DNA from: an uncultured Bacteroidales bacterium
GTDB taxonomy: Bacteria > Bacteroidota > Bacteroidia > Bacteroidales > P3
Direction of reading: 5' to 3'
NCBI GenBank assembly: GCA_937906975.1
Contig: CALCUN010000074.1
Coordinates: 1-20,013, forward strand
Length of the DNA stretch: 20,013 nt
How positions within the stretch are numbered: position 1 is the stretch's first letter; each line of letters opens with the position of its first letter. Below, one piece after another: positions 14,104 through 20,013 of the stretch. The notes under the pieces are model-generated. The model was not told the origin of the DNA. It saw nothing but the letters and a program-made list of their open reading frames with translations, and did no database searches. The position numbers were made by a program, and so were the translations under genes.

Positions 14104-14703
14104 TTACATTTGTTCAAAATCCACAACACCATGCTGACACCAAGGACAGATAAAATCTTCTGGCAACACCTCATCCTCGTGAACATATCCGCATACCTTA
14201 CACACCCAAGATTTTTTCTTTTTACTTTCAGGCTGTGGCTTAATATGCTCATGGTAATATTCGTATGTTAGAGATTTCTTTTCCGAAAGGTCTTTTGTTT
14301 CATTTATATCGGCTAAGAATAAGGTATGTGAGCCTAAATCCATTTTAGAAAACACAGTTCCTGAAATAAATGCGTTTGCGTACTTTTCAGTTATGTAATA
14401 CATTCCATCGGAATTGCGTTTTGCAAACTCATAACCCTCAAATTTTTCTACATCTCTACCACTTGCAAAACCGAAATGTTTTATCAAATCCATAGGAACC
14501 TCAGTTGTCAAAATACTTATGGTAAATCTTCCAGTATTTGCAATCATATCGTGTGTAAGATTGTTTTTATTTACTGTGAAAGCAAGTCTTAGTGGATTAT
14601 CTGTTACTTGCATTGCAACATTTGTTATACAAGCGTTATCCTTTTCGCCCTCACGAGCCGACAAAACAAAGAGTCCGTATTCTAATTTATCTAAAACATT
14701 CAT
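14104..14703 (-). CDS. Flavin reductase-rubredoxin fusion (high-molecular-weight rubredoxin, Hrb-like)
   Basis: A 199-residue two-domain protein. Residues 1-155 form a flavin-reductase-like FMN-binding split barrel (starting MNVLDKLEYGLFVLSAREG, with ACITNVAMQVTDNPLRLAF), and after a KKKK linker residues 165-199 form a rubredoxin domain with C168/C171 and C186/C189 (FICPWCQHG). The same fusion, called Hrb in acetogens, passes electrons to the flavodiiron protein FprA, which is the neighbouring gene here (21-base gap). That partnership makes it the likely electron donor for oxygen or NO reduction. Cytoplasmic. Confidence 0.92.
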   Translation of the reverse strand: MNVLDKLEYGLFVLSAREGEKDNACITNVAMQVTDNPLRLAFTVNKNNLTHDMIANTGRFTISILTTEVPMDLIKHFGFASGRDVEKFEGYEFAKRNSDGMYYITEKYANAFISGTVFSKMDLGSHTLFLADINETKDLSEKKSLTYEYYHEHIKPQPESKKKKSWVCKVCGYVHEDEVLPEDFICPWCQHGVVDFEQM

Positions 14704-14724
14704 AATCTTTGCTTTTAAAATTTA

Positions 14725-15933
14725 TTACTTATTTAAATCTGCTACAACTTCCTTAACCATTTTTTCTAACATCTCAATTTGATTTTCTTTCATAGAAGAT
14801 TTGATTGTAAGGGTTGAGTCTAAGATATTCATTTCTTTCATTTCCTCAATGATTGTACGCATTTTGCAACCAGCAACAGGTCCCCAAGTACCGTTTTCAA
14901 TGATTGCGAAACTACGTTTTTGCAATCCGTGAGCCTTTAAGTCGATTAAGAAATTTTCCATTGGAGTAAAGATTCCTCCATTATAAGTTGGAGCAGCTAA
15001 AACTATATGACTGCAACGGAAAGCCTCAGAAATCAAGTAAGAAACGTGAGTTGCCGATACATCGTAGCATCTTACATCTTTCACACCAGCCTCTGCCAAA
15101 AGGCTTGCTGTCTTATTTGCAACCGATTCAGTGTTTCCATACATTGAACCATAAACAATCATCACGCTTTTATCTTCTGGCTCATATAAACTCCACTTAT
15201 TATATTTATCTAAGAAGTATCCCAAATCGCTTCTCCAAATTGGACCATGCAAAGGACATATCATATTGATTTCAATTCCAGCAGCCTTTTTCAAAACCGT
15301 TTGAACAGAAGAGCCATACTTACCAACAATATTAGTATAGTAACGTCTTGCATCATCAATCCAATCTCTGTCGAAATTAACTTCGTCATTATATAAGTTT
15401 CCGTTCAAAGCTCCGAAAGTTCCGAAGGCATCTGCTGAGAATAAAATCTTATCTGTAATATCGTATGTAAACATTGCCTCAGGCCAGTGTACCATTGGAG
15501 CCATTACAAAGGTAAGTTTATGATTTTTTGTTTCAAAAACATCACCCTCTTTCACTGTAACAAATCTATCTTCTACCTCAAAATCGAAGAATTGCTTTAT
15601 CATAGTTAGCGTTTTCGCATTACCAATCAACTGCATTGTAGGATAACGCAAAACTAAGTCCTCAATCAAAGCACAATGATCAGGTTCCATGTGATTAACC
15701 ACAAGATAATCCAAACCTCTTCCGTTTAAAACATGCTTAACGTTTTCAAAAAATTGACCAGAGATAGAAGCGTCAGCAGTATCCAAAAGAACAGTCTTAT
15801 CTTCGTCCATTAACAAGTAAGCATTATAAGAAACCCCTCTTGGAATTGGCATAACATTTTCAAATAAAGCCAAACGGCGATCGCTTCCCCCTACCCAGTA
15901 ATAATCATTTGTAATTTTTCTTGCGTTGTGCAT
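14725..15933 (-). CDS. fprA: Flavodiiron protein (A-type), O2/NO reductase
   Basis: A 402-residue flavodiiron protein. The metallo-beta-lactamase-like domain (1-250) holds the diiron site: HMEPDH (H81, E83, D85, H86), H149 in PMVHWPE, D168 in SADAFG and H229 in CPLHGPIW. The flavodoxin domain (~255-400) has the FMN phosphate loop YGSMYGNTES and an APTYNGG segment. Such enzymes reduce O2 to water (or NO to N2O) with electrons delivered by rubredoxin. It is the first gene of the operon and lies behind the promoter at 16029-16059 and the PerR-like operator, with a leader of about 90 bases. The fused rubredoxin of type B (NorV-like) proteins is absent; a separate Hrb gene follows. Confidence 0.96.
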   Translation of the reverse strand: MHNARKITNDYYWVGGSDRRLALFENVMPIPRGVSYNAYLLMDEDKTVLLDTADASISGQFFENVKHVLNGRGLDYLVVNHMEPDHCALIEDLVLRYPTMQLIGNAKTLTMIKQFFDFEVEDRFVTVKEGDVFETKNHKLTFVMAPMVHWPEAMFTYDITDKILFSADAFGTFGALNGNLYNDEVNFDRDWIDDARRYYTNIVGKYGSSVQTVLKKAAGIEINMICPLHGPIWRSDLGYFLDKYNKWSLYEPEDKSVMIVYGSMYGNTESVANKTASLLAEAGVKDVRCYDVSATHVSYLISEAFRCSHIVLAAPTYNGGIFTPMENFLIDLKAHGLQKRSFAIIENGTWGPVAGCKMRTIIEEMKEMNILDSTLTIKSSMKENQIEMLEKMVKEVVADLNK

Positions 15934-15998
15934 AATCTTATTTTTTTATATTTAACACTTAATTTAACTATCTTGTTTTTTGTTTTGTTTTTTCAAAA

Positions 15999-16013
15999 TT
16001 GTAATCATTACAA
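15999..16013. promoter_or_regulatory. Putative PerR box (7-1-7 inverted repeat)
   Basis: TTGTAATCATTACAA is a perfect palindrome around one central base. It differs from the B. subtilis PerR box TTATAATNATTATAA only at one symmetric pair. It sits about 10-25 bases downstream of the predicted fprA transcript start, where bound repressor would block transcription. Since perR is in this operon, autoregulation is expected. A second role for the divergent sigma gene (ATG 16214) is less likely, as its promoter is 140 bases away. Confidence 0.75.
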
Positions 16014-16028
16014 ATTTGATTTCGATTG

Positions 16029-16059
16029 CAAAAATAGGTGATTTCTTGAAACCAACAAA
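16029..16059 (-). promoter_or_regulatory. Promoter of the fprA-hrb-rbr-perR-rubredoxin operon
   Basis: On the minus strand TTTG (16059-16056), 19 bases, then TATTTTTG (16036-16029): a full consensus match. The predicted start is near 16022, giving a leader of about 90 bases that contains the PerR-like palindrome. Confidence 0.72.
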
Positions 16060-16130
16060 CTTTTTAGCAAATTTTTTTAAAGAAAAAATTCTACAAGTCT
16101 AAGTTTCAGTAATTTAAAATTAAGAAAAAA

Positions 16131-16161
16131 TTTCATAAAACATTTTTTTTCGTTACTTTTG
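16131..16161 (+). promoter_or_regulatory. Promoter of the sigma factor operon
   Basis: TACTTTTG (16154-16161) fits TAnnTTTG, with TTTC (one base off TTTG) 19 bases before it. The transcript would start near 16168, some 45 bases ahead of the ATG at 16214. An AAAGGA (16196-16201) lies in the leader, a weak Shine-Dalgarno resemblance. Confidence 0.5.
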
Positions 16162-16213
16162 TAACCAATCCTTGTCGTTAGGGATTATTATAGTAAAAGG
16201 AAACTAAATTTCA

Positions 16214-16681
16214 ATGAGCGAAAAAGAGTATAAGAAAATAATTGAGCTTTATTCCGATGGGGTATTTGCCTATCTTGTAAAAAATTTACAGGATAGGGAT
16301 TCTTCAAAGGATATTCTTCAAGATACTTTTCTTTCGCTTTGGAACAACAAAGAAAAGATTGAAAAAGATAAGGTAAGGAATTGGCTTTTTGTTACTGCTC
16401 ACAACAATATGTTAAAACACTTTCGCTACAACAAGGTTAGGGAAAACGACTTTCAAAGCGACACTCCTATTTACTCAAACACCGATAACAAACAATTATT
16501 GGACTTCTTACTTGAACAACTTAGCGAAAAAATGCGTCAATGTTTAATGTTGAAAGAGTGGCAAGGCTTTTCGGTTAAGGAAATCGCAGAGATAATGCAA
16601 TTAAGTGAGAGTGATGTAAAGGTAAATATATTTAGAGCAAAATTAAAACTAAAAGAAATATATGAAAACAACGAAAGATAA
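16214..16681 (+). CDS. ECF-type RNA polymerase sigma factor
   Basis: A 155-residue sigma-70 family protein with only regions 2 and 4. Region 2 (~10-75) includes DSSKDILQDTFLSLWNN, the usual RNA-polymerase-binding helix, and VRNWLFVTAHNNMLKHFR. Region 4 (~98-150) is a helix-turn-helix: LSEKMRQCLMLKEWQGFSVKEIAEIM, then SESDVKVNIFRAKLKLKE. It directs RNA polymerase to a limited set of promoters. The anti-sigma gene starts 20 bases before its stop, so both are made together and the sigma is probably held inactive. Slightly shorter than typical ECF factors (160-200 residues), mainly in the linker. Confidence 0.92.
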   Translation: MSEKEYKKIIELYSDGVFAYLVKNLQDRDSSKDILQDTFLSLWNNKEKIEKDKVRNWLFVTAHNNMLKHFRYNKVRENDFQSDTPIYSNTDNKQLLDFLLEQLSEKMRQCLMLKEWQGFSVKEIAEIMQLSESDVKVNIFRAKLKLKEIYENNER

Positions 16682-17366
16682 TATTGAAGTAATGCTTTTT
16701 GATTACGCTGAGGGCAATTTAAGTCCACAGGAGCGTAAGGAGGTTGAGGAGTTTTTAGAAAAAAATCCTCAATATATTGAAATGCTTAATGCTTACAAAG
16801 AAAGCGAGCCTTTGGAAAAGCCATTAGGATTAGTTTTCAAAGAAAAGGACGATTTATTCTCGCTTGCAACAGGCAAAAAAGCAAGAAAGATTGTTTTTAA
16901 ACCAAGTTTTGTGTATTGGTCATCGGCAGTTGCAGCGGTTGTTTTATTGTTTTTCCTTGTTAAACCCTTGGTTAAAAACGAGCAAACGCCTACTGCTACA
17001 AACAAGGAATTGATTGCTGAAAATAATCCTAAGAAAAAATTTGAAAAAGCTAAGGAAAAATTTTCTAATCCTAAGAAAAAAATTAAAAAAGCTAAGGAAA
17101 ATTTTACCTTTGTTATAGAAGATGAGCAAGACTCTATAATTCACCAACTTGCATTCCAAAAAATAGAGCTTCCAAGTGCAGAAATAGAGCAGAAAACAAA
17201 GTTTATAAAACAGACTTATAAAGTTGAGAGAGAAATAATAATAAAAGAGACTCCTAAATTCATACAAAAAGCGAAAGGGATAATAAATTTTGCGAAAAAT
17301 TTAGGTGAAGAAAAGTTGATAGTAGTAGAAAAAGAATTCAAAGTAAAGACAATTAAAAATGTTTAA
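16662..17366 (+). CDS. Putative anti-sigma factor, single-pass membrane protein
   Basis: A 234-residue protein, called by context and layout. The N-terminal ~50 residues (MLFDYAEGNLSPQERKEVEEFLEKNP) resemble the helical sigma-binding domain of anti-sigma factors (bacteria use the phrase-like pattern of a short acidic helix plus LSxxERxxVExxL), but without the HxxxCxxC zinc motif. One membrane helix at about 82-100 follows. The outer part is basic and contains two 14-residue repeats (NPKKKFEKAKEKFS and NPKKKIKKAKENFT, 122-149), then a charged C-terminus. It overlaps the sigma gene by 20 bases and precedes the barrel genes, fitting a membrane-to-sigma signalling unit. Sequence-based proof of sigma binding is lacking. 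Confidence 0.75.
   Translation: MKTTKDNIEVMLFDYAEGNLSPQERKEVEEFLEKNPQYIEMLNAYKESEPLEKPLGLVFKEKDDLFSLATGKKARKIVFKPSFVYWSSAVAAVVLLFFLVKPLVKNEQTPTATNKELIAENNPKKKFEKAKEKFSNPKKKIKKAKENFTFVIEDEQDSIIHQLAFQKIELPSAEIEQKTKFIKQTYKVEREIIIKETPKFIQKAKGIINFAKNLGEEKLIVVEKEFKVKTIKNV
17025..17108 (+). repeat. Two coding 42-base direct repeats in the anti-sigma gene
   Basis: Units at 17025-17066 and 17067-17108 both begin AATCCTAAGAAAAAA and contain AAAGCTAAGGAAAA. They encode 14-residue basic segments on the outer side of the membrane helix. Confidence 0.88.
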
Positions 17367-17387
17367 CTAATAAAAAGACATAATATT

Positions 17388-18503
17388 ATGACACGAAAAA
17401 TTGTAACATTAGTATCACTTATTGCTTTATTGTTTTGGGCAAATAAAGTAAAGGCTCAAAACGAAGATAATTATTATAGAGAATCTAAAACTATATATCA
17501 GGGTGAGGGATATTGGTTAAACAACTATATTTACTTGGTTTCGGAAGAAAAAGCCAAAGAAATACACAACGTAATTGATGCAACAGAAAATCAAGGTGCT
17601 GTTATTAAAAAAATTCATGAAGAATTAGACAATCTATATAGTGAAACAAATCGTTCAAAGAAAGACACTATTTTCATTCAAGCCGATTCTATAAACTTTA
17701 TCAAAAATATATCGCAAAAAAAGAAGAAGATATATGACGAAAGAATAATTAATATTTACAAAAAGAATCACCATCATGAACTTTCCAATACTACAACATT
17801 GAATTTCAAAAAATCAACCTTCACAGACGTAGTTACAGGAATAAATAACGCTATGGACTGGGAGGAAGAAAGGGAAGTAAAAAAGAAAAACAGCAATCGC
17901 AACATCGCAAAGTTTAATTTAGTACTTGGTTCGGGAGTGTTGAATTGGGGTAACAAAGGTTTCTTCACACCTCTTTCCGCAAACGATCCATATTCGGTTA
18001 AATGGTCTTATCAAAGCGACTTATTGGTAAAATGTACTTTGTTTCCCGAAAGCAGAATCTCATTTACAACAGGCGTAGGATTGCAATCAAATTATTTCTT
18101 TTTTGAAAACGGATTTGACAGTTATGAATTTGAAACATCTCCTCTTACTGATAATTATACTATTAAACAAAACTATTTAATACATAACTGCATCACTATT
18201 CCGCTTCTAATAGATATAAAATTGTTTGATGATATAAAACTACACTTTGGCTTAATGGGTGGCATTGCAACTTCAAATCTAAATGGTGGATTCGTTCGTT
18301 CGTTTGAGGAAAACGGAATTACAACAAATCAATACTCAGGTTTGGCTTTTAATCAATTTAACAAACTCAAAGCAGACCTTATGTTTGGAATAGAAATATA
18401 TAATATAACTTTATACGTCAATCATGCGATGGTGGATTTGTTTGACAATTCCTATCCTTTCTCGGCAAGACCTTTTGCATTTGGCGTAATGTTTGGATTA
18501 TAA
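17388..18503 (+). CDS. Outer-membrane beta-barrel protein, paralogue 1
   Basis: A 371-residue exported protein (signal peptide MTRKIVTLVSLIALLFWANKVKA, cut before Q24). Residues ~30-165 form a soluble region with NNYIYLVSEEKAKEI and KDTIFIQADSI (92-102). Residues ~170-371 alternate hydrophobic and polar residues in repeated strands and end in FAFGVMFGL, as expected for an outer-membrane barrel with a terminal aromatic/leucine strand; I place it with the PorT/OmpW-like small barrels only loosely. It is clearly paralogous to the next gene, residue for residue through the first 105 positions. It starts 21 bases after the anti-sigma gene and is likely in its operon. The soluble domain's function is unknown. 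Confidence 0.75.
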   Translation: MTRKIVTLVSLIALLFWANKVKAQNEDNYYRESKTIYQGEGYWLNNYIYLVSEEKAKEIHNVIDATENQGAVIKKIHEELDNLYSETNRSKKDTIFIQADSINFIKNISQKKKKIYDERIINIYKKNHHHELSNTTTLNFKKSTFTDVVTGINNAMDWEEEREVKKKNSNRNIAKFNLVLGSGVLNWGNKGFFTPLSANDPYSVKWSYQSDLLVKCTLFPESRISFTTGVGLQSNYFFFENGFDSYEFETSPLTDNYTIKQNYLIHNCITIPLLIDIKLFDDIKLHFGLMGGIATSNLNGGFVRSFEENGITTNQYSGLAFNQFNKLKADLMFGIEIYNITLYVNHAMVDLFDNSYPFSARPFAFGVMFGL

Positions 18504-18525
18504 AACAAATAAAAACAATAGAATT

Positions 18526-19620
18526 ATGAAAAAGAGTATTTTATCATTGATTGCAATTATGGCAATCGGCTTTTGTGCAAGCGAAATCAAAGCACAAGAT
18601 GAAGATTTCAACCCTGAGTATAAGGCAACCTTACCACAAGGCAGCGGACATTGGTATAAAAACTACATTTACATCGTTTCAAAAGAGCAAGCCAAAGATC
18701 TGAAAGAGGTAATGTTTGCAGAAAAAGACAATGACAAAATTTTAGATTTACTTTTCAATGAATTGGATAATGTGTACGTAAAAGAAAAGATATATACAAA
18801 AGACACGATTTACATTCAAGCCGATTCAATAATATTGGAAAAGAAATTGGAAGAATTAGACGATGAAATATTTGACTTAAGAACTGTTATAGTTTACGAT
18901 GGTGAACATAACTACAAGCGTTCTTCTGGAGAGGTAAAAGATTACGGAATAGAAGTTTTAAATGACATTGTTTCAGAAATCAAAAGTCATATCTACCCTA
19001 ACTTAAACAACAAAAAACCTATCTTTAATACAAATTTAGCTTTAGGATATAGTTATTTGAATTGGAGTAACAAAGATTTCTTCTCTACACCAAACGGAAC
19101 AGATCCGTATTCACTAAAATGGTCAAGCAGATGGGATATTTTATTAGACTGCACCTTCTTTCCAGAACACACAATCTCAATAACAACAGGTGTAGGTTAT
19201 CAAAGCAATATTTTCAATTTCAACAATGGTTTTGACAATTACGATTTTCCTACAAGCCCTCAAACAAATAATTATTCAATTGAAGAATCAAAACTTGTGG
19301 CTCGCTATGTTACTGTCCCATTATTACTCAATTTTAAACTATATGAAAAGATTAAACTGCATATAGGTGCAATTGGCGGAATAAATTATCGTTGTGATCA
19401 CACAGGATTTAAACGTGAGTTCATACAAAATGGCGAATTAACAGAACAATATAGCGGTTCGGCTTTCAATGAGTTTAATACATTCAAGGCAGACGCAATG
19501 TTCGGCTTGGAAATTGATAACACAACTATTTTTGTTACTCACGCACTTGTTGATATGTTTAAAGAGTCTTACAAATACTCTGCAAAACCATTCTCTTTCG
19601 GCTTTATGATTGGATTGTAA
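18526..19620 (+). CDS. Outer-membrane beta-barrel protein, paralogue 2
   Basis: A 364-residue paralogue of the preceding gene. The frame is open to 18493, inside the previous gene, but the ATG at 18526 begins the signal peptide (MKKSILSLIAIMAIGFCASEIKA) and aligns with paralogue 1. Shared blocks are NYIYIVSKEQAKDL (46-59), KDTIYIQADSI (92-102), LNWSNKDFFSTPNGTDPYSLKW, FFPEHTISITTGVGYQSN and the C-terminal SAKPFSFGFMIGL. The stretch between ~105 and 165 is the least conserved part. The gap to the first gene is 22 bases. The ligand and exact barrel family are not known. Confidence 0.75.
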   Translation: MKKSILSLIAIMAIGFCASEIKAQDEDFNPEYKATLPQGSGHWYKNYIYIVSKEQAKDLKEVMFAEKDNDKILDLLFNELDNVYVKEKIYTKDTIYIQADSIILEKKLEELDDEIFDLRTVIVYDGEHNYKRSSGEVKDYGIEVLNDIVSEIKSHIYPNLNNKKPIFNTNLALGYSYLNWSNKDFFSTPNGTDPYSLKWSSRWDILLDCTFFPEHTISITTGVGYQSNIFNFNNGFDNYDFPTSPQTNNYSIEESKLVARYVTVPLLLNFKLYEKIKLHIGAIGGINYRCDHTGFKREFIQNGELTEQYSGSAFNEFNTFKADAMFGLEIDNTTIFVTHALVDMFKESYKYSAKPFSFGFMIGL

Positions 19621-19629
19621 AGAGGATTG

Positions 19630-19770
19630 TAGTATTAAAAGGCTGATTTCGAGATTTATTCCTAATCTTAGTGGTATTCCAAACGTGCCACTGCCTTGCG
19701 AAACATAGATTTGAAGGTTGTCTTTCTTGTATAGCCCTCTGTTATATACGAAATTCTTATCGTTAATCAA
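19630..19770 (-). pseudogene. Remnant of a metallophosphoesterase C-terminus
   Basis: Read on the minus strand this encodes about 47 residues with no proper start: KNFVYNRGLYKKDNLQ, IYVSQGSGTFGIPLRLG and EISLLIL. The sequence resembles the last strand region of calcineurin-like metallophosphoesterases, whose C-termini read like YVSxGxGTxGxPxRxGxxxEI. The rest of the enzyme is missing; upstream (19771 onward) the DNA belongs to a plus-strand remnant, and the frame runs on into the antisense of the barrel gene with no stop of its own. Judged a broken gene end; family call is by eye. Confidence 0.5.
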
Positions 19771-19917
19771 GGTTTAGAGGAAAAGATTGAGGAGTTTTAT
19801 AATTCGGATTTTGTTTCCAATACAAGAAATGCAATAAACACTGCAAGAAGTCTTGGCAAAAAACAAGTGAGAACAACAACTACAACAATAAAAAGAGAAG
19901 AAAATATAAATGTTTAA
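19771..19917 (+). pseudogene. Remnant of an anti-sigma-like C-terminus
   Basis: An open frame with no start codon of its own encodes GLEEKIEEFYNSDF...NTRNAINTARSLGKKQ...ENINV and a stop at 19915-19917. Over the last 35 residues it has the same length as, and nine identities with, the end of the anti-sigma protein (IINFAKNLGEEK...IKNV). The spacing to the next gene (20 bases against 21) and the start of that gene (a paralogue of the barrel) are also parallel. Inferred to be the end of a duplicated anti-sigma gene that has lost its 5' part. Confidence 0.5.
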
Positions 19918-19937
19918 TAGAATAAAAATATAAAGTT

Positions 19938-20013
19938 ATGGTAAGGAAAATCACAACCTTAGTAGCATTAGTGAGCCTCTTTACAGCGTTCAACGCAGTC
20001 AAGGCACAAGAGA
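19938..20013 (+). CDS. Outer-membrane beta-barrel protein, paralogue 3 (3' end outside window)
   Basis: Only the first 25 codons are present: MVRKITTLVALVSLFTAFNA followed by VKAQE. This is a signal peptide very like that of the gene at 17388 (MTRKIVTLVSLIALLFWANK, VKAQN), down to the cleavage context VKAQ. It follows the anti-sigma-like remnant at the same distance as paralogue 1 follows the intact anti-sigma gene. Whether the rest of the gene is intact cannot be seen. Confidence 0.7.
   Translation, partial: MVRKITTLVALVSLFTAFNAVKAQE

Noticed and set aside
19438..19770. A 110-residue minus-strand protein
   Set aside because: Starts with TTG, and its second half is only the antisense of the barrel gene; just the first ~47 residues resemble a known family end, so it is listed as a remnant.

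Overview
The window looks like a chromosome segment of an anaerobic or oxygen-sensitive member of the Bacteroidetes, probably Bacteroidales. Supporting signs: very AT-rich DNA; promoters of the Bacteroides type (TTTG, 19-20 bases, TAnnTTTG) that can be read in several gaps; few Shine-Dalgarno sequences; overlapping genes; a BspA-type leucine-rich repeat protein; a DUF4139 protein; sigma / anti-sigma / outer-membrane-protein cassettes; and a rubrerythrin / flavodiiron operon. No tRNA, rRNA, CRISPR array, integrase or transposase was seen.

Layout. 1-723 (+): the 3' end of xseA and all of xseB (exonuclease VII). 718-3090 (-): a tightly overlapping operon of a DUF3298-like lipoprotein, a membrane-anchored GH25 lysozyme and a SerA-like 2-hydroxyacid dehydrogenase. 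3237-5519 (+): a beta-CASP metallo-beta-lactamase RNase, a secreted thioredoxin-fold protein and aroQ, each overlapping the next. 5487-6344 (-): a BspA-like LRR protein, overlapping aroQ tail to tail. 6466-9415 (-): a His/Asn/Gly-rich secreted protein with nine perfect heptads, then a DUF4139/MuiA-family protein, closed by a strong hairpin. 9484-11976 (-): an unusual four-module protein (primase-polymerase-like, Sel1-like, DnaQ-type exonuclease, acidic linker, FGE/C-type-lectin-like fold). 12111-12857 (+): a secreted GH73 glucosaminidase. 12894-15933 (-): an oxidative-stress operon, fprA - flavin reductase/rubredoxin - rubrerythrin - perR - rubredoxin. 16214-20013 (+): an ECF sigma factor, its putative anti-sigma, two full paralogous outer-membrane barrels and the start of a third. 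Remnants of two broken genes lie between the second and third barrel genes.

How they work together. The clearest unit is the oxidative-stress operon. It has a good promoter at 16029-16059 and, just downstream of the expected start of transcription, a perfect 7-1-7 inverted repeat (15999-16013) resembling a PerR box. PerR is encoded inside the same operon, so it should repress its own transcript until peroxide inactivates it. The enzymes then remove O2 (FprA) and peroxide (rubrerythrin), with rubredoxin modules passing electrons. The sigma / anti-sigma / barrel cluster resembles a cell-surface signalling cassette that has been partly duplicated.

The best candidate for something undescribed is the fusion protein at 9484-11976. 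Nucleic-acid modules (a possible template or nucleotide-binding AEP fold and an intact DEDDh nuclease) are joined to an FGE-like ligand-binding fold that lacks the FGE catalytic cysteine pair. It has its own promoter. Domain calls rest on motifs read by eye; no database search was possible.
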